From the NCBI GenBank assembly GCA_000720995.1, contig JOEL01000003.1:62001-126000 (forward strand): a stretch of 64,000 nt of DNA, in the 5' to 3' direction. The notes below the pieces were generated by a model that did not search any database, was not told the DNA's origin, and saw only the letters and a list, made by a program, of their open reading frames with translations. This document shows, one piece after another, positions 34,770 through 43,337 of this stretch (position 1 is its first letter; each line of letters starts with the position of its first letter). The stretch comes from Streptomyces celluloflavus. GTDB lineage: Bacteria > Actinomycetota > Actinomycetes > Streptomycetales > Streptomycetaceae. The position numbers were made by a program, and so were the translations under genes.

Positions 34770-34796
34770 CCGGGCGGGCCGTTGCGGCCCGCCCGG
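34770..34796. terminator. Bidirectional terminator between convergent genes
   Basis: A perfect 11-bp stem (34770-34780 with 34786-34796) with loop GTTGC, 9 bp after the lipoprotein stop and 45 bp after the end of the pqq operon's last gene. Confidence 0.88.
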
Positions 34797-34841
34797 TCGG
34801 CTGCCGTCGCGGAAACCCCCGTCCGCGGCGGCAGCGTCATC

Positions 34842-36722
34842 TCAGGATGCCGGGCGGCCCGGTCGGCCACCCGGGGACGAAATGGGTTTCGGTACCGGGG
34901 CCGTTGCCGCTGCCCGGATTGCCGCCGGGGTCGCATAGGCGGTCCCGAGCCAGCTCTCGTCGATGCGCAGCCGCCGGTAGCGCTTGGTGTCGGTGGCGGC
35001 CGCGTGGGTGCTGAGGACTTCCAGTCGCAGGTGGCGGGTGGTGGTCGCGGGAAGGTCGATGAAGGAGACGCCGCGCCGGCTCGGGAGCGTGCCGCTCGCC
35101 ACGGGGCTCCCCCAGTGTTTGCCGTCCTGGCTGGCGTACACCCGGTAGTCCTTGATCCGCGCGGACTGCTCGGTGTCCGAGCGGGCGTAACTGACCGAGT
35201 CCTCCCGCTGGTTGAGGCCGAGGTAGCGCACCTTCCGGGCGGCGCCGAGGTCGTAGTCCAGGGAGACCGGCAGGGTGCGGTCGTTGTCCCAGTACGTCAG
35301 GTAGTCGCCGTCCGCGGCCGCCGCGGCGGGGTGTCCGCTCGCCGCGGCGCCGGCGCTCATCGTGTACGAGGAGGCGGGCAGGATGCCCTGGCGTCCCGCG
35401 GTACGGACCTTGAAAACGGTGTCGTACGAATCCCAGTCGCCGAGGCCGGTCAGGGAGAGGTAGCCGCCGGACTGGGTGAAGGGGATCCGCGCGCCAGTCC
35501 GCAGGTTGGTCACCTCGGCCACCCGGTATCCGTTGTCGCGCAGCCGGAGGGTGGGCTTCGACGGCGGGGTGATGACGTGAAGGTAGTGGCGGTCGGGGTC
35601 GGTGGCGCTGACGGTGGTGACGCCGTGGGCGCCGTCGTTCCAGAAGCCGGGTGCGAGGCCGCCGTGGAGATAGCCGCCGCCTTCGGTGCCGTGCAGGGAC
35701 TCCCAGATGGCGTCGAGATAACCGTCGGCGAAGGCGTTGAAGGCTTCCTGCTTGGCCGGGAAACGGCCGTTGACCTGCGCGGTCTCGGCCATCAGGGCCT
35801 TGATCGAGGAACCGGCGTTGGTGACCAGGCGGCCCAGGGTGAGCTTGCGGTCGACGTCCGGATCGGATCCGTCGTACCACCAGGCCCCGGTGGCGGGGAG
35901 TTTGAAGTCCGCCTCGGTCAGCCGGGGTGCGGCGGTGTAGATGGCCTGCGGATAGTCGTAGGCCGGGGACATGCCGGTCTTCTGCTCATTGCTGATCATG
36001 TCCATGATCGGCGTGTCCTCGTTGTTGTTGCTGAGGGTGTAGTCCGGGCGCTTGCTGTAGATCTGCTCGTAGAGGTGGTGGGTCAGCCAGTAGTCGTTGT
36101 CGTTGTCGATCCAGAAACCGCCCAGCTGGGGGTAGCGGTCCATGACCTCGAAGAAGTTGTCGTAGGAGAACTCGCCGAAGCCCTCCCGGGTGGTGAGGTC
36201 GATATCGCGGCCCTTGTGGCGGGAGTAGCCGGCCGAGTCCAGCCATTCATGGCCGCCCTGGTCGTGCCACTGCGGGTCGTCGGTCATATAGAGCATGACC
36301 TTCAGACCGCGGGCCTTGGCCGCCGTGATCAGCTCGCCGAGGAAGTCCCGCCGGGTGTGGCAGCTCCCCGGGATGTCCGACGGCCAGGGCCTGGCGTAGC
36401 CGAGCCGGCTGTGGAAGGTCGCCAGCACCAGGTACTGGGCGTGCAGTTTGCCGGCCTCCTTCACCCAGTAGTCCGGATTCCATCCGCCGTCGGTGACGTC
36501 CTTCTCCCAGCCGGCGCAGCTGGTGTGCTGCGGCGCGGTCCGCTCCCCCCAGTGGAGGAAGAGCCCGGAGACCGAACCGCGCAGGAACTCCTGGCGCGGG
36601 TGCTGGAGATCGGCGTGTGCCGTGCCGGGCAGCGCGAGCGCGCCGAACAGCAGGGTCAGTACGGCCAGGAGCACCGTGGCCGCCTTGGTACGCGGAGCCG
36701 CGAGGGCCGTCCCTCGTCTCAT
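34842..36722 (-). CDS. Secreted GH29-type alpha-L-fucosidase-like glycosidase with F5/8C domain
   Basis: A 626-residue exported protein. The signal peptide ends near ALPGTAHA. The catalytic (beta/alpha)8 part carries GLFLHWGERTAP (the HWG motif of GH29, residues 53-64) and GGFWIDNDNDYW, where Asp206 is the likely nucleophile. Residues about 470-600 form an F5/8 type C (discoidin/CBM32-like) domain (LDYDLGAARKVRYLGLNQRE, DYRVYASQDGKHW). Fucosidases of this layout act on fucosylated or related deoxyhexose glycans. It is the last gene of the pqq operon, with GAGGTGAC before its ATG and a 5-bp gap to the preceding stop. Confidence 0.8.
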   Translation of the reverse strand: MRRGTALAAPRTKAATVLLAVLTLLFGALALPGTAHADLQHPRQEFLRGSVSGLFLHWGERTAPQHTSCAGWEKDVTDGGWNPDYWVKEAGKLHAQYLVLATFHSRLGYARPWPSDIPGSCHTRRDFLGELITAAKARGLKVMLYMTDDPQWHDQGGHEWLDSAGYSRHKGRDIDLTTREGFGEFSYDNFFEVMDRYPQLGGFWIDNDNDYWLTHHLYEQIYSKRPDYTLSNNNEDTPIMDMISNEQKTGMSPAYDYPQAIYTAAPRLTEADFKLPATGAWWYDGSDPDVDRKLTLGRLVTNAGSSIKALMAETAQVNGRFPAKQEAFNAFADGYLDAIWESLHGTEGGGYLHGGLAPGFWNDGAHGVTTVSATDPDRHYLHVITPPSKPTLRLRDNGYRVAEVTNLRTGARIPFTQSGGYLSLTGLGDWDSYDTVFKVRTAGRQGILPASSYTMSAGAAASGHPAAAAADGDYLTYWDNDRTLPVSLDYDLGAARKVRYLGLNQREDSVSYARSDTEQSARIKDYRVYASQDGKHWGSPVASGTLPSRRGVSFIDLPATTTRHLRLEVLSTHAAATDTKRYRRLRIDESWLGTAYATPAAIRAAATAPVPKPISSPGGRPGRPAS

Positions 36723-36727
36723 GTGCG

Positions 36728-37930
36728 TCACCTCGCCCGCAGTTGTTCCGACATGATCAGGAAGGCGCCCAGACCGTGGAAGTCGTTGGTGGCCCGGGTG
36801 CGGTCGATGTAGTAGGCGTAGTCGCCGACATTGGTGCCGACGGTGATACCGGTGAGGTTGGTACGCCCGTCGGCGCCGAGCGAGATGCTGTGCAGCACGC
36901 CCGTGTACGCCCGCTGGGCGACCTTCGTGTAGTGCGGGTCCAGATAGCCCTGCTGCACCCCACGGGAGAGTGCGAAGGCGAACATGCTCGTACAGGAGGT
37001 CTCGGTCCAGTTGCCGGGGCGGTCCCCCTTGTCCATGACCTGGAACCAGCGGCCGGTGGCCGGGTCCTGGGTGCGTTCCAGGCCCGCCGCGAGCTTGCGC
37101 AGGATGCCGGTGAGCCGGGCGCGGCGCGGATGGCCGGCGGGCAGCGCGTCCAGCACGTCGACATCGGCCATGGCGTACCAGCCGACGGCGCGGCACCACT
37201 GTTCGGGCGCCTGTCCGGTCTTCGGGTCGGCCCAGCCGGCGGTCCCGGACTCGTCGTAGGCGTGGCGCAGCAGGCCGTTCGGGCTCTGCAAATGCGTGCC
37301 GTAGACGTCGAGTTGGCGGGCCGCCTCGTCGTCGGCGTACTGCGTGTCGCCGAATTCCCTGCCGTATTCGACGAGGAAGGGGGTGACCATGTAGACCCCG
37401 TCGCCCCAGAGCTGGTGTGCCCGGCTGCTCGTGGTGGCGTGCCAGAAGCCGCCGTCGGCGGTGCGCGGATAGCTGTCCAGGCGCTTGCGGATCTTGTGTG
37501 CGGCGATCCGGTAGCGGTCCGCGCCGGTCTCGTGGTGCAGGATGACCAGCAGCCGGCCGGCCTGCATGCTGTCCAGGCTGTTGAAGCCCTGGCCGATGTT
37601 GCCCGCACTGTCGACGAACCGGTCCACGTACTCCTTGAGATAGTCGAGATAGCGCTGCTGGTGGGTGCGCAGGTAGACGAGGTACTGGCCGTAGAGGTAG
37701 AGGCCGACCGGGTAGGACCAGCCGCCGATCGTCGCCGGGGTGTAGCGGGCGAGGGTCGAGTCGATCAGCGCCACGGACCAGTCGGTGGCCGCTCCCGGCC
37801 GGGTGGTCGCCGCCTGCCGCGCGGGGGTGCCCGGCTCCGGATGCGCCGCCGCGGCGGGCGGGCCGGGGAGCACGAGGGCGGCGCAGGCGAGGAGCGCGGC
37901 GGTCAGCGCACCGCGGAACCGGGCGTTCAT
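36728..37930 (-). CDS. Secreted GH88/GH105-type glycoside hydrolase
   Basis: A 400-residue exported protein with signal peptide MNARFRGALTAALLACAALV and cleavage near PPAAAA. The (alpha/alpha)6 barrel motifs of unsaturated glucuronyl/rhamnogalacturonyl hydrolases are visible: GGFWHATTS, LWGDGVYMVTPFLVEYGREF, PEQWCRAVGWYAMADVDVL and TSCTSMFAFALSRGV. Such enzymes remove unsaturated uronic acids from pectin or similar oligosaccharides. Its ATG overlaps the TGA of pqqE, so it is translationally coupled to PQQ biosynthesis, an unusual partner. Confidence 0.82.
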   Translation of the reverse strand: MNARFRGALTAALLACAALVLPGPPAAAAHPEPGTPARQAATTRPGAATDWSVALIDSTLARYTPATIGGWSYPVGLYLYGQYLVYLRTHQQRYLDYLKEYVDRFVDSAGNIGQGFNSLDSMQAGRLLVILHHETGADRYRIAAHKIRKRLDSYPRTADGGFWHATTSSRAHQLWGDGVYMVTPFLVEYGREFGDTQYADDEAARQLDVYGTHLQSPNGLLRHAYDESGTAGWADPKTGQAPEQWCRAVGWYAMADVDVLDALPAGHPRRARLTGILRKLAAGLERTQDPATGRWFQVMDKGDRPGNWTETSCTSMFAFALSRGVQQGYLDPHYTKVAQRAYTGVLHSISLGADGRTNLTGITVGTNVGDYAYYIDRTRATNDFHGLGAFLIMSEQLRAR

Positions 37931-39093
37931 CTCGCCCCCTTCGGGGCGGCCGGGGCGCGCCGGGCGGGTTTGCGCGGCCGGCCCAGGCCCGCGGAGGCCC
38001 CTTCGGGCGGGGCGGCCACGAGGTCGCGTACGAGGGCGTGGTCCGGGGAGAGCCGGCAGGCCGGGTCGGTCGCCGCGGCGTCGCCGGTGAGCGCGAACGC
38101 CTGGCAGCGGCAGCCGCCGAAGTCCTGTTCGCGCAGCGCGCAGCCGCGGCACGGTTCGCGCATCCACTCCGTGCCCCGATAGCGGGTGAACGCCGGGGAG
38201 TGGTCCCAGATCCAGGCCAGCGGCCGGTCCCGGACGTTCGGGGCGTCGAGTCCGGGGAGTACGGCGGCGGCCGGACAGGGCAGCGTCGTTCCGTCGGGGG
38301 TGATGGTGAGCGAGACGGCTCCCCAACCGCCCATACAGGGCTTGGCTTTGCCGTCGAAGTAGTCGGGGACCACCCAGACCAGCTCGGTCCGTCCGGCGAG
38401 CTCGGCGCGGCGGCGCCGTACGGTCCGCTCCGCGCGGGCGAGCTGCTCGCGGGAGGGCAGCAGTTCGGCGCGGTTGCGCAGCGCCCAGCCGTAGAACTGG
38501 GTGTTGGCGAGTTCGATACGGTCCGCGCCCCAGGCCGTCGCGAGATCGATCAGCTCGTCCAGCGCGTCGAGGTTGTGGCGGTGCAGGACGACGTTGAGGC
38601 CGAGCGGCAGCCCGGAGTCCTGGACCAGGGCGGCGGCCCGTTCCTTGGCGGCGAAGGAGCGGCGCCCGGCGATACGGTCGTTGGCACCCGGGTCGGCGTG
38701 CTGGACGGACAGCTGCACACTGCGCAGCCCGGCGTCGGCTAGGCGGCCGAGGCGGTCGCGGCCGAGGCCGACGCCGCTGGTGACGAGCTGGGTGTGGATA
38801 CCGGCGCCGTCGGCCGCCGCGACGATCTCCGCCAGATCGGACCGCAGCAGCGGTTCCCCGCCGGAGAGATGGGCGCTGACCACGCCGAGACCGGCGGCCT
38901 GGCGCAGTGCGTCCACCCACTGCTCGGTCGTCAACTCGGCGGATCTGCGGGTGAGTTCGAGCGGATTGGAGCAGTAGGGGCAGTGCAGCGGGCAGCCGTG
39001 GGTGAGTTCGGCGAGCAGCGCCCAGGGGCGGGGCGGCAGGGGCGCCCCAGGCGGGGCGGCGGGCTCCGGCGGGCGCTCCCCGGGCGCGGTCAT
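37927..39093 (-). CDS. pqqE: PQQ biosynthesis radical SAM protein PqqE
   Basis: A 388-residue radical SAM enzyme that, with PqqD, links the Glu and Tyr side chains of PqqA. The [4Fe-4S]-SAM site is Cys34-Cys38-Cys41 (GCPLHCPYC). The C-terminal SPASM cysteines are in KPCMGGWGAV, EPCRGCALRE and GGCRCQAF. Length is typical. It overlaps pqqD upstream and the glycosidase gene downstream by four bases each. Confidence 0.95.
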   Translation of the reverse strand: MTAPGERPPEPAAPPGAPLPPRPWALLAELTHGCPLHCPYCSNPLELTRRSAELTTEQWVDALRQAAGLGVVSAHLSGGEPLLRSDLAEIVAAADGAGIHTQLVTSGVGLGRDRLGRLADAGLRSVQLSVQHADPGANDRIAGRRSFAAKERAAALVQDSGLPLGLNVVLHRHNLDALDELIDLATAWGADRIELANTQFYGWALRNRAELLPSREQLARAERTVRRRRAELAGRTELVWVVPDYFDGKAKPCMGGWGAVSLTITPDGTTLPCPAAAVLPGLDAPNVRDRPLAWIWDHSPAFTRYRGTEWMREPCRGCALREQDFGGCRCQAFALTGDAAATDPACRLSPDHALVRDLVAAPPEGASAGLGRPRKPARRAPAAPKGAR

Positions 39094-39347
39094 CGCAGCC
39101 AGCCTTCGGCGCGTATCCGGCCGAGGAACGCCGGCACCTCGGCCGCCACCGGAGCATCCGGGTACCGCACGGCCAGCTCCGCCACGATGTCCGGCACGGC
39201 GCGCACCCCGTCACAGAGCCGCAGTACGGCGCCCGCGCTCCCTTCGAGGACGACGACCCGCTCCGGCAGGAGCAGCAGATCGGTGTCGCGCACCTGGTCG
39301 TGGCGCAACTGGACGGCGGGGGCCAGGGCGGGGCACCACCGTGTCAT
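39090..39347 (-). CDS. pqqD: PQQ biosynthesis peptide chaperone PqqD
   Basis: An 85-residue RiPP recognition element. It has LAPAVQLRHDQVRDTDLLLL at the N-terminus and the typical VLEGSAGAVLRLCDGVRAVP helix, which presents PqqA to PqqE. It is a separate gene rather than fused to pqqC. Both ends overlap neighbours by four bases. Confidence 0.92.
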   Translation of the reverse strand: MTRWCPALAPAVQLRHDQVRDTDLLLLPERVVVLEGSAGAVLRLCDGVRAVPDIVAELAVRYPDAPVAAEVPAFLGRIRAEGWLR

Positions 39348-40021
39348 GGCCGCTCCCCGCGCTCGACGGCGTCCAGCAGCGACCACAGCACCTGGCATTT
39401 GAAGGTCAGCGCGGCGACCGCGAGGTCCTGTTCGGCGTCGGTGCGCGCCCAGTCCAGGACGAGGGCCAGCGCTTCCTTGCTGTCCCGCCGCCCCTGGGCC
39501 TGCCGGCCCCGGAAGTAGGCGAGCCCCTCCGCGTCGATCCAGCCGTAGTGCCGTTCGAAGGCGTCGATACGGGTGCGCATGATGTCCGGGGCGGACAGTT
39601 CGGTGAGCGAGGCGGCGACCGCCTCCAGCGGGGAGCGCAGCCGGCAGAAGTTGACGTAGCCGTCGACGGCGAGCCGTACGCCCGGCAGCACGCCCGCCTC
39701 GTCCAGCAGCAGCGCCCGGTCGAGTCCGGCCGCTTCGCCGAGCCGCAGCCAGCGTTCCAGGCCGCCTTCGCCCTCCCGCTGCCCGTCGTGGTCCTGGATC
39801 CGGCGCAGCCACATCCGGCGCAGCTCCGGTGTGCCCAGCTTCGCGGTGATCAGGGCGTCCTTGACGGGGATGCAGCGCTGGTAGTGGAACCGGTTGCGGA
39901 TCCAGCGGCGCAGCTCCTCCGGCGTCAACTCCCCCGCGTGCATGCGGAGGTTGAAGTGGTGTCGGTCGTGGTAGCTGTCGCGTGCCACGGTCCGCAGCCG
40001 CTCCTCGAAGGGCGTGCTCAT
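39344..40021 (-). CDS. pqqC: Pyrroloquinoline-quinone synthase PqqC
   Basis: A 225-residue, heme-oxygenase-fold, cofactor-free oxidase that performs the last oxidation and ring closure of PQQ. Supporting segments are YHDRHHFNLRMHAGEL, WIRNRFHYQRCIPVKDALI (active-site His/Tyr/Arg-rich helix) and RDSKEALALVLDWA. Length and order of motifs are normal. Confidence 0.94.
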   Translation of the reverse strand: MSTPFEERLRTVARDSYHDRHHFNLRMHAGELTPEELRRWIRNRFHYQRCIPVKDALITAKLGTPELRRMWLRRIQDHDGQREGEGGLERWLRLGEAAGLDRALLLDEAGVLPGVRLAVDGYVNFCRLRSPLEAVAASLTELSAPDIMRTRIDAFERHYGWIDAEGLAYFRGRQAQGRRDSKEALALVLDWARTDAEQDLAVAALTFKCQVLWSLLDAVERGERP

Positions 40022-40932
40022 AGGGCGATCTCCATGCCTTCCGCGGCCACCGCGAGCCCCTGTTCGGCCAGCCGCTCGTGCTGCGGCGCTCCGGGGTCCA
40101 CGAGGGGGTTGGTGTTGTTGAGGTGGGTGTAGAGGCAGCGGGCGGCGAGCGGGGCGAGCCGGCGGGCGGTGCCGGCCGGCCCGTCGATGGGCAGATGGCC
40201 CATACCGGTCGCGGTCCGGGTGGAGAATCCGCTGCGGCGTGGTTCGTCGTCGTCCCAGAACGTGCCGTCGACCAGGACGCAGTCGGCATCGGCCAGCGCG
40301 TCCTGGAACGCGTCGGACCAGGCGGCGAGCGCGGGCGCGTAGACGGCGGTGCCGCCGGTGCGGCGGTCGTGCAGACGCAGGGCGACGACCCACGGTTCGG
40401 GGCCGGCGTCGGGTCCGGCCGGGCCGGGGGCCGCGGCCGCGTAGCGGGGGCGCTTGGCTGAGACCGGGACGGCGCTGATCTCGACGTCGAATCCCTCGCG
40501 CAGCGGAACGGGCCGCGCGCCCAGCTCCCGCCATACGAGGTCCGCGTACGGCGTGAGGACGGCGTCCAGGTGCGCTTGTTCGCAGAGTGCGGTGCGGACG
40601 CGGCCGGTGGCGAGGACCTCGATGCGGTCGGCCTCGCGGAGCCGGGCGATGCCGAGGGTGTGGTCGAGTTCGGCGTCGGTGAGGACCACGCCCGCCACCG
40701 GGGTCCGGCGCGCGGCGGGGCCCGGGTGCAGCGCGGCCGTGCTCTCGATCTGGTCGGCGATATCGGGGGTGGCGTTGATCAGATACCAGTGGTCGTCGTC
40801 GGCTCGTACGGCGAGCGAGGCGTGGCGGCGGCGCCGGTCGGGATGGGCGCGTGCCCCGGTGCACCCGGGGCACGCACAGTTCCACTGGGGCACGCCGCCA
40901 CCCGCCGCGGTGCCGAGCACCCGCAACAGCAT
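40018..40932 (-). CDS. pqqB: PQQ biosynthesis metallo-hydrolase-fold protein PqqB
   Basis: A 304-residue metallo-beta-lactamase-fold protein. It starts with RVLGTAAGGGVPQWNCACPG; the Cys pattern NCACPGC forms the structural zinc site of PqqB. LTDAELDHTLGIARLREAD takes the place of the metallo-hydrolase HxHxDH motif, as in other PqqB proteins. PqqB is thought to act as an iron-dependent tyrosine hydroxylase on the PqqA-derived dipeptide. It overlaps pqqC by four bases and begins 10 bp after pqqA. Confidence 0.94.
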   Translation of the reverse strand: MLLRVLGTAAGGGVPQWNCACPGCTGARAHPDRRRRHASLAVRADDDHWYLINATPDIADQIESTAALHPGPAARRTPVAGVVLTDAELDHTLGIARLREADRIEVLATGRVRTALCEQAHLDAVLTPYADLVWRELGARPVPLREGFDVEISAVPVSAKRPRYAAAAPGPAGPDAGPEPWVVALRLHDRRTGGTAVYAPALAAWSDAFQDALADADCVLVDGTFWDDDEPRRSGFSTRTATGMGHLPIDGPAGTARRLAPLAARCLYTHLNNTNPLVDPGAPQHERLAEQGLAVAAEGMEIAL

Positions 40933-40942
40933 GGCGGGGCGG

Positions 40943-41101
40943 TCAGCGGGCGTTCAGGGAGTAGGCGGTGACTTCCAGCGCGGTCTCGATGACCGTGTAG
41001 TCCGGGGCCTGCCAGGCGGTCTGCTCGCCGTGCGGCGCGGCCGGGCCGGGGGTGTGCGGCGGCTGCGAGTTCCGCGGGGGCTGCTCCATGGCGTCGTTCA
41101 T
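40943..41101 (-). CDS. pqqA: PQQ precursor peptide PqqA
   Basis: A 52-residue peptide. Its C-terminal part ETALEVTAYSLNAR contains the ExxxY core (Glu43 and Tyr47) that is converted to PQQ, and it matches LEVTxY in characterised PqqA peptides. The N-terminal 30 residues are Pro/Gln-rich and longer than in proteobacterial PqqA (22-25 residues in total). It heads the operon, as expected, and was missed by size-limited gene calling in many genomes. Confidence 0.93.
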   Translation of the reverse strand: MNDAMEQPPRNSQPPHTPGPAAPHGEQTAWQAPDYTVIETALEVTAYSLNAR

Positions 41102-41626
41102 GTGGGGTCCAGCCTTTCGTGTGGGGGTCGGTCGCGGTCGCCCGCACCGCGCTCGTCCGAGGGTCGTCGCCCGCCCGGTGGCCGGGGACGGTGGGCCGGG
41201 GCGGCCGACGCCGCCCGGTCCGCGGAGGGGGCGCGTGCCGCTTGCGCGTCCGCCGACGGCCCGGTCCGCCGACGGCCCGGGGGCGCCGGCCGCCGGCGGA
41301 TCGCCGGCCATGTCGTGTGGCGGTGCGTTGTCATGGCGTTGCCGTGTGTTGCATGGTGCTGCTCTGCAGAATCCCGAGCTTGGGGGGCGCGGTCAATGGG
41401 GCGGAACAAAAAATGATCCGACCTATGGAGCGATCACGTCTCTGCGGTGAACTCCCCGCACCGGCAATCCGCCTGCTCACCCCGCACTTCAGCAGCATCT
41501 CCCACGGCACACACCCGGTCCGAAGATCTTCGGACGCCAACTCACCCCGACGTGCGGGGAGATACGTCCTACCTTCCCGTCCCTTGACCCCTGCCCATGG
41601 GCGCAGTAGTTTCCGGGCCGGACCAT
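41102..41626. other. Divergent promoter region between pqqA and the sugar dehydrogenase gene
   Basis: About 525 bp with no gene. It must contain the promoters of both the pqq operon and the sugar dehydrogenase gene. Segments around 41,330-41,460 are lower in GC than the surroundings. Confidence 0.5.
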
Positions 41627-41641
41627 TAGGAAACTTTCCTA
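41627..41641. promoter_or_regulatory. Palindromic operator candidate upstream of the sugar dehydrogenase
   Basis: TAGGAAACTTTCCTA is a perfect inverted repeat with 7-bp arms around a central C, 71 bp before the ATG of the sugar dehydrogenase gene. Its AT-rich core stands out from the surroundings. It is a plausible regulator-binding site in the 5' region. Confidence 0.6.
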
Positions 41642-41712
41642 TCAGCCTGGCGCCGCTGATGCCCGCCCCCGAGGGAACACCCCGTCACATCTGCCTGACC
41701 GGAGGACCCCCC

Positions 41713-42897
41713 ATGCGCATGCGCACCACCACAGCCCGGCACGCCTCCCTCACCGCGGTGGCCGCCGCCACTCTGGCCACCGGCCTGCTCATCGCCGCGG
41801 CCGGCACGGGCGGCGCCGCCACCGCCCCGCACAGTGCCGCCACGACCACGACGAACAGCGCCACCGGAGGCGCCGCCGCAGCGACGGGCCGTGCGGCCGC
41901 CGCTGCCACGGCGCCCGGCCTCACCTCGGCACCCGGCTCGATCAAGACCATCTCGTCGGACTGGTCCATCCCATGGGGCCTGAGCTGGCTGCCCGACGGC
42001 TCGGCCCTGATCACCGAGCGCGATACGTTCAAGGTCTTCACGCTCGCCCAGGACGGCACGAAGAAGGAGATCGGCAAGGTACCGAACGTCGTCACCACGG
42101 GCGGCGAGGGCGGCCTGCTGAGCATCGCCGTATCGCCGTCCTGGAAGACCGACCACTACGTCTATCTGATGCACACCGCTTCGGAAGGCAACCGCATCGC
42201 GCGGATGACCTTCAACGGCGGCAAGCTCAGCGGCTACAAGGTGCTCGTCGACGGCATCAAGAAGAACAAGTACCACGACGGCGGACGCCTCAAGTTCGGC
42301 CCCGACGGCTACCTCTACGCCACCACGGGCGAGGCCCAGGACCGAAAGCTGGCCCAGGACAAGTCCTCGCTCAACGGCAAGATCCTGCGGATGACCACCG
42401 ACGGCAAACCGGCCCCCGGCAACCCCTTCGGCACGCTGCTCTACTCCTACGGCCACCGCAATCCGCAGGGCATCACCTGGGACGCCCAAGGCCGCCTGTG
42501 GGAGGCGGAGTTCGGCGACGCCAAGTACGACGAACTGAACCTCATCGAGCCTGGGAAGAACTACGGCTGGCCCACCTGCGAAGGCACCTGCTCCGTCGAC
42601 GGGATGACCAACCCCAAGCGGCAGTGGCCGGTCAGCGAGGCATCGCCCAGCGCGGTCGCGTACGCCGACGGAGCGATCTACATGGCGGCCCTGCGCGGCC
42701 AGCGCCTGTGGCGCATCCCGGTCGACGGCACCACCGCCGGCACCCCCAAGGCGTACTACACCGGCGACTACGGACGGCTGCGCACGGTCGAGACCGTCCC
42801 CGGTAAGAACTCCCTGTGGCTGACCACCACCAACGCCGACAACAACGGCAAGGCCGGGCCCGGCTCGGACAAGGTGTTCCAGGTCGATCTGAAGTAG
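41713..42897 (+). CDS. Secreted PQQ-dependent sugar dehydrogenase
   Basis: A 394-residue exported six-bladed beta-propeller of the soluble glucose/sorbosone (aldose sugar) dehydrogenase family. A signal peptide and a Thr/Ala-rich linker cover residues 1-70. The PQQ/substrate site is in KYHDGGRLKFGPDGYLYATT, where His188 is the likely general base and Arg192 contacts PQQ. SYGHRNPQGITWD and EFGDAKYDELNLIEPGKNYG complete the family pattern. GGAGGA lies before ATG 41713. It oxidises aldoses outside the cell using PQQ made by the divergent operon. Confidence 0.92.
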   Translation: MRMRTTTARHASLTAVAAATLATGLLIAAAGTGGAATAPHSAATTTTNSATGGAAAATGRAAAAATAPGLTSAPGSIKTISSDWSIPWGLSWLPDGSALITERDTFKVFTLAQDGTKKEIGKVPNVVTTGGEGGLLSIAVSPSWKTDHYVYLMHTASEGNRIARMTFNGGKLSGYKVLVDGIKKNKYHDGGRLKFGPDGYLYATTGEAQDRKLAQDKSSLNGKILRMTTDGKPAPGNPFGTLLYSYGHRNPQGITWDAQGRLWEAEFGDAKYDELNLIEPGKNYGWPTCEGTCSVDGMTNPKRQWPVSEASPSAVAYADGAIYMAALRGQRLWRIPVDGTTAGTPKAYYTGDYGRLRTVETVPGKNSLWLTTTNADNNGKAGPGSDKVFQVDLK

Positions 42898-43337
42898 CGG
42901 CGGTTCCGTCCACCACTGGCACCGGTCTCACGCGAAGCCCGTACGGCGGTGCGGCGCGCCCTCGGCGTGCCGCACCGTGGCGTCCGGCGGCGGACCGTGG
43001 CTTCCCGTGAGGTCCGGTCGACCGCCCACCGTGACGTCCGATTTCCGCCAGCCGGGCCGCCCCCGGACCCGCAGACTGGAAGAGAGCCCAGGCGACCACC
43101 AGGCAGCCGACCGCGGGGGCGCGGACACGACCGCGCCGCCGCGCACGAGGCTCCGCCGAGCGACCGCCCGGCACCCGGCGGCCGCCGCCTACCTCGGGCG
43201 TCTTGGCCCGGACCGCCGCCCGCGTGGCACGCTGATATGAGCAGCGGGACGCGAGCGGCGGCGTGGTGCGGCGGACCGGTACCCGGCGGGACGAAACGAG
43301 AGCGGCGGACGAGGGGGACGAGACGGGTGAGACACGT
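42898..43337. other. Intergenic region before alkB
   Basis: About 440 bp of very GC-rich sequence with no supportable gene. I see no clear terminator hairpin after the sugar dehydrogenase gene. Confidence 0.4.

Noticed and set aside
34782-36812. 676-codon plus-strand frame opposite the GH29 gene
   Set aside because: It is an antisense shadow; the minus strand has a signal peptide, catalytic motifs and a ribosome-binding site.
36617-38182. Long plus-strand frame over the GH88 and pqqE genes
   Set aside because: It is the antisense shadow of two well-identified genes.
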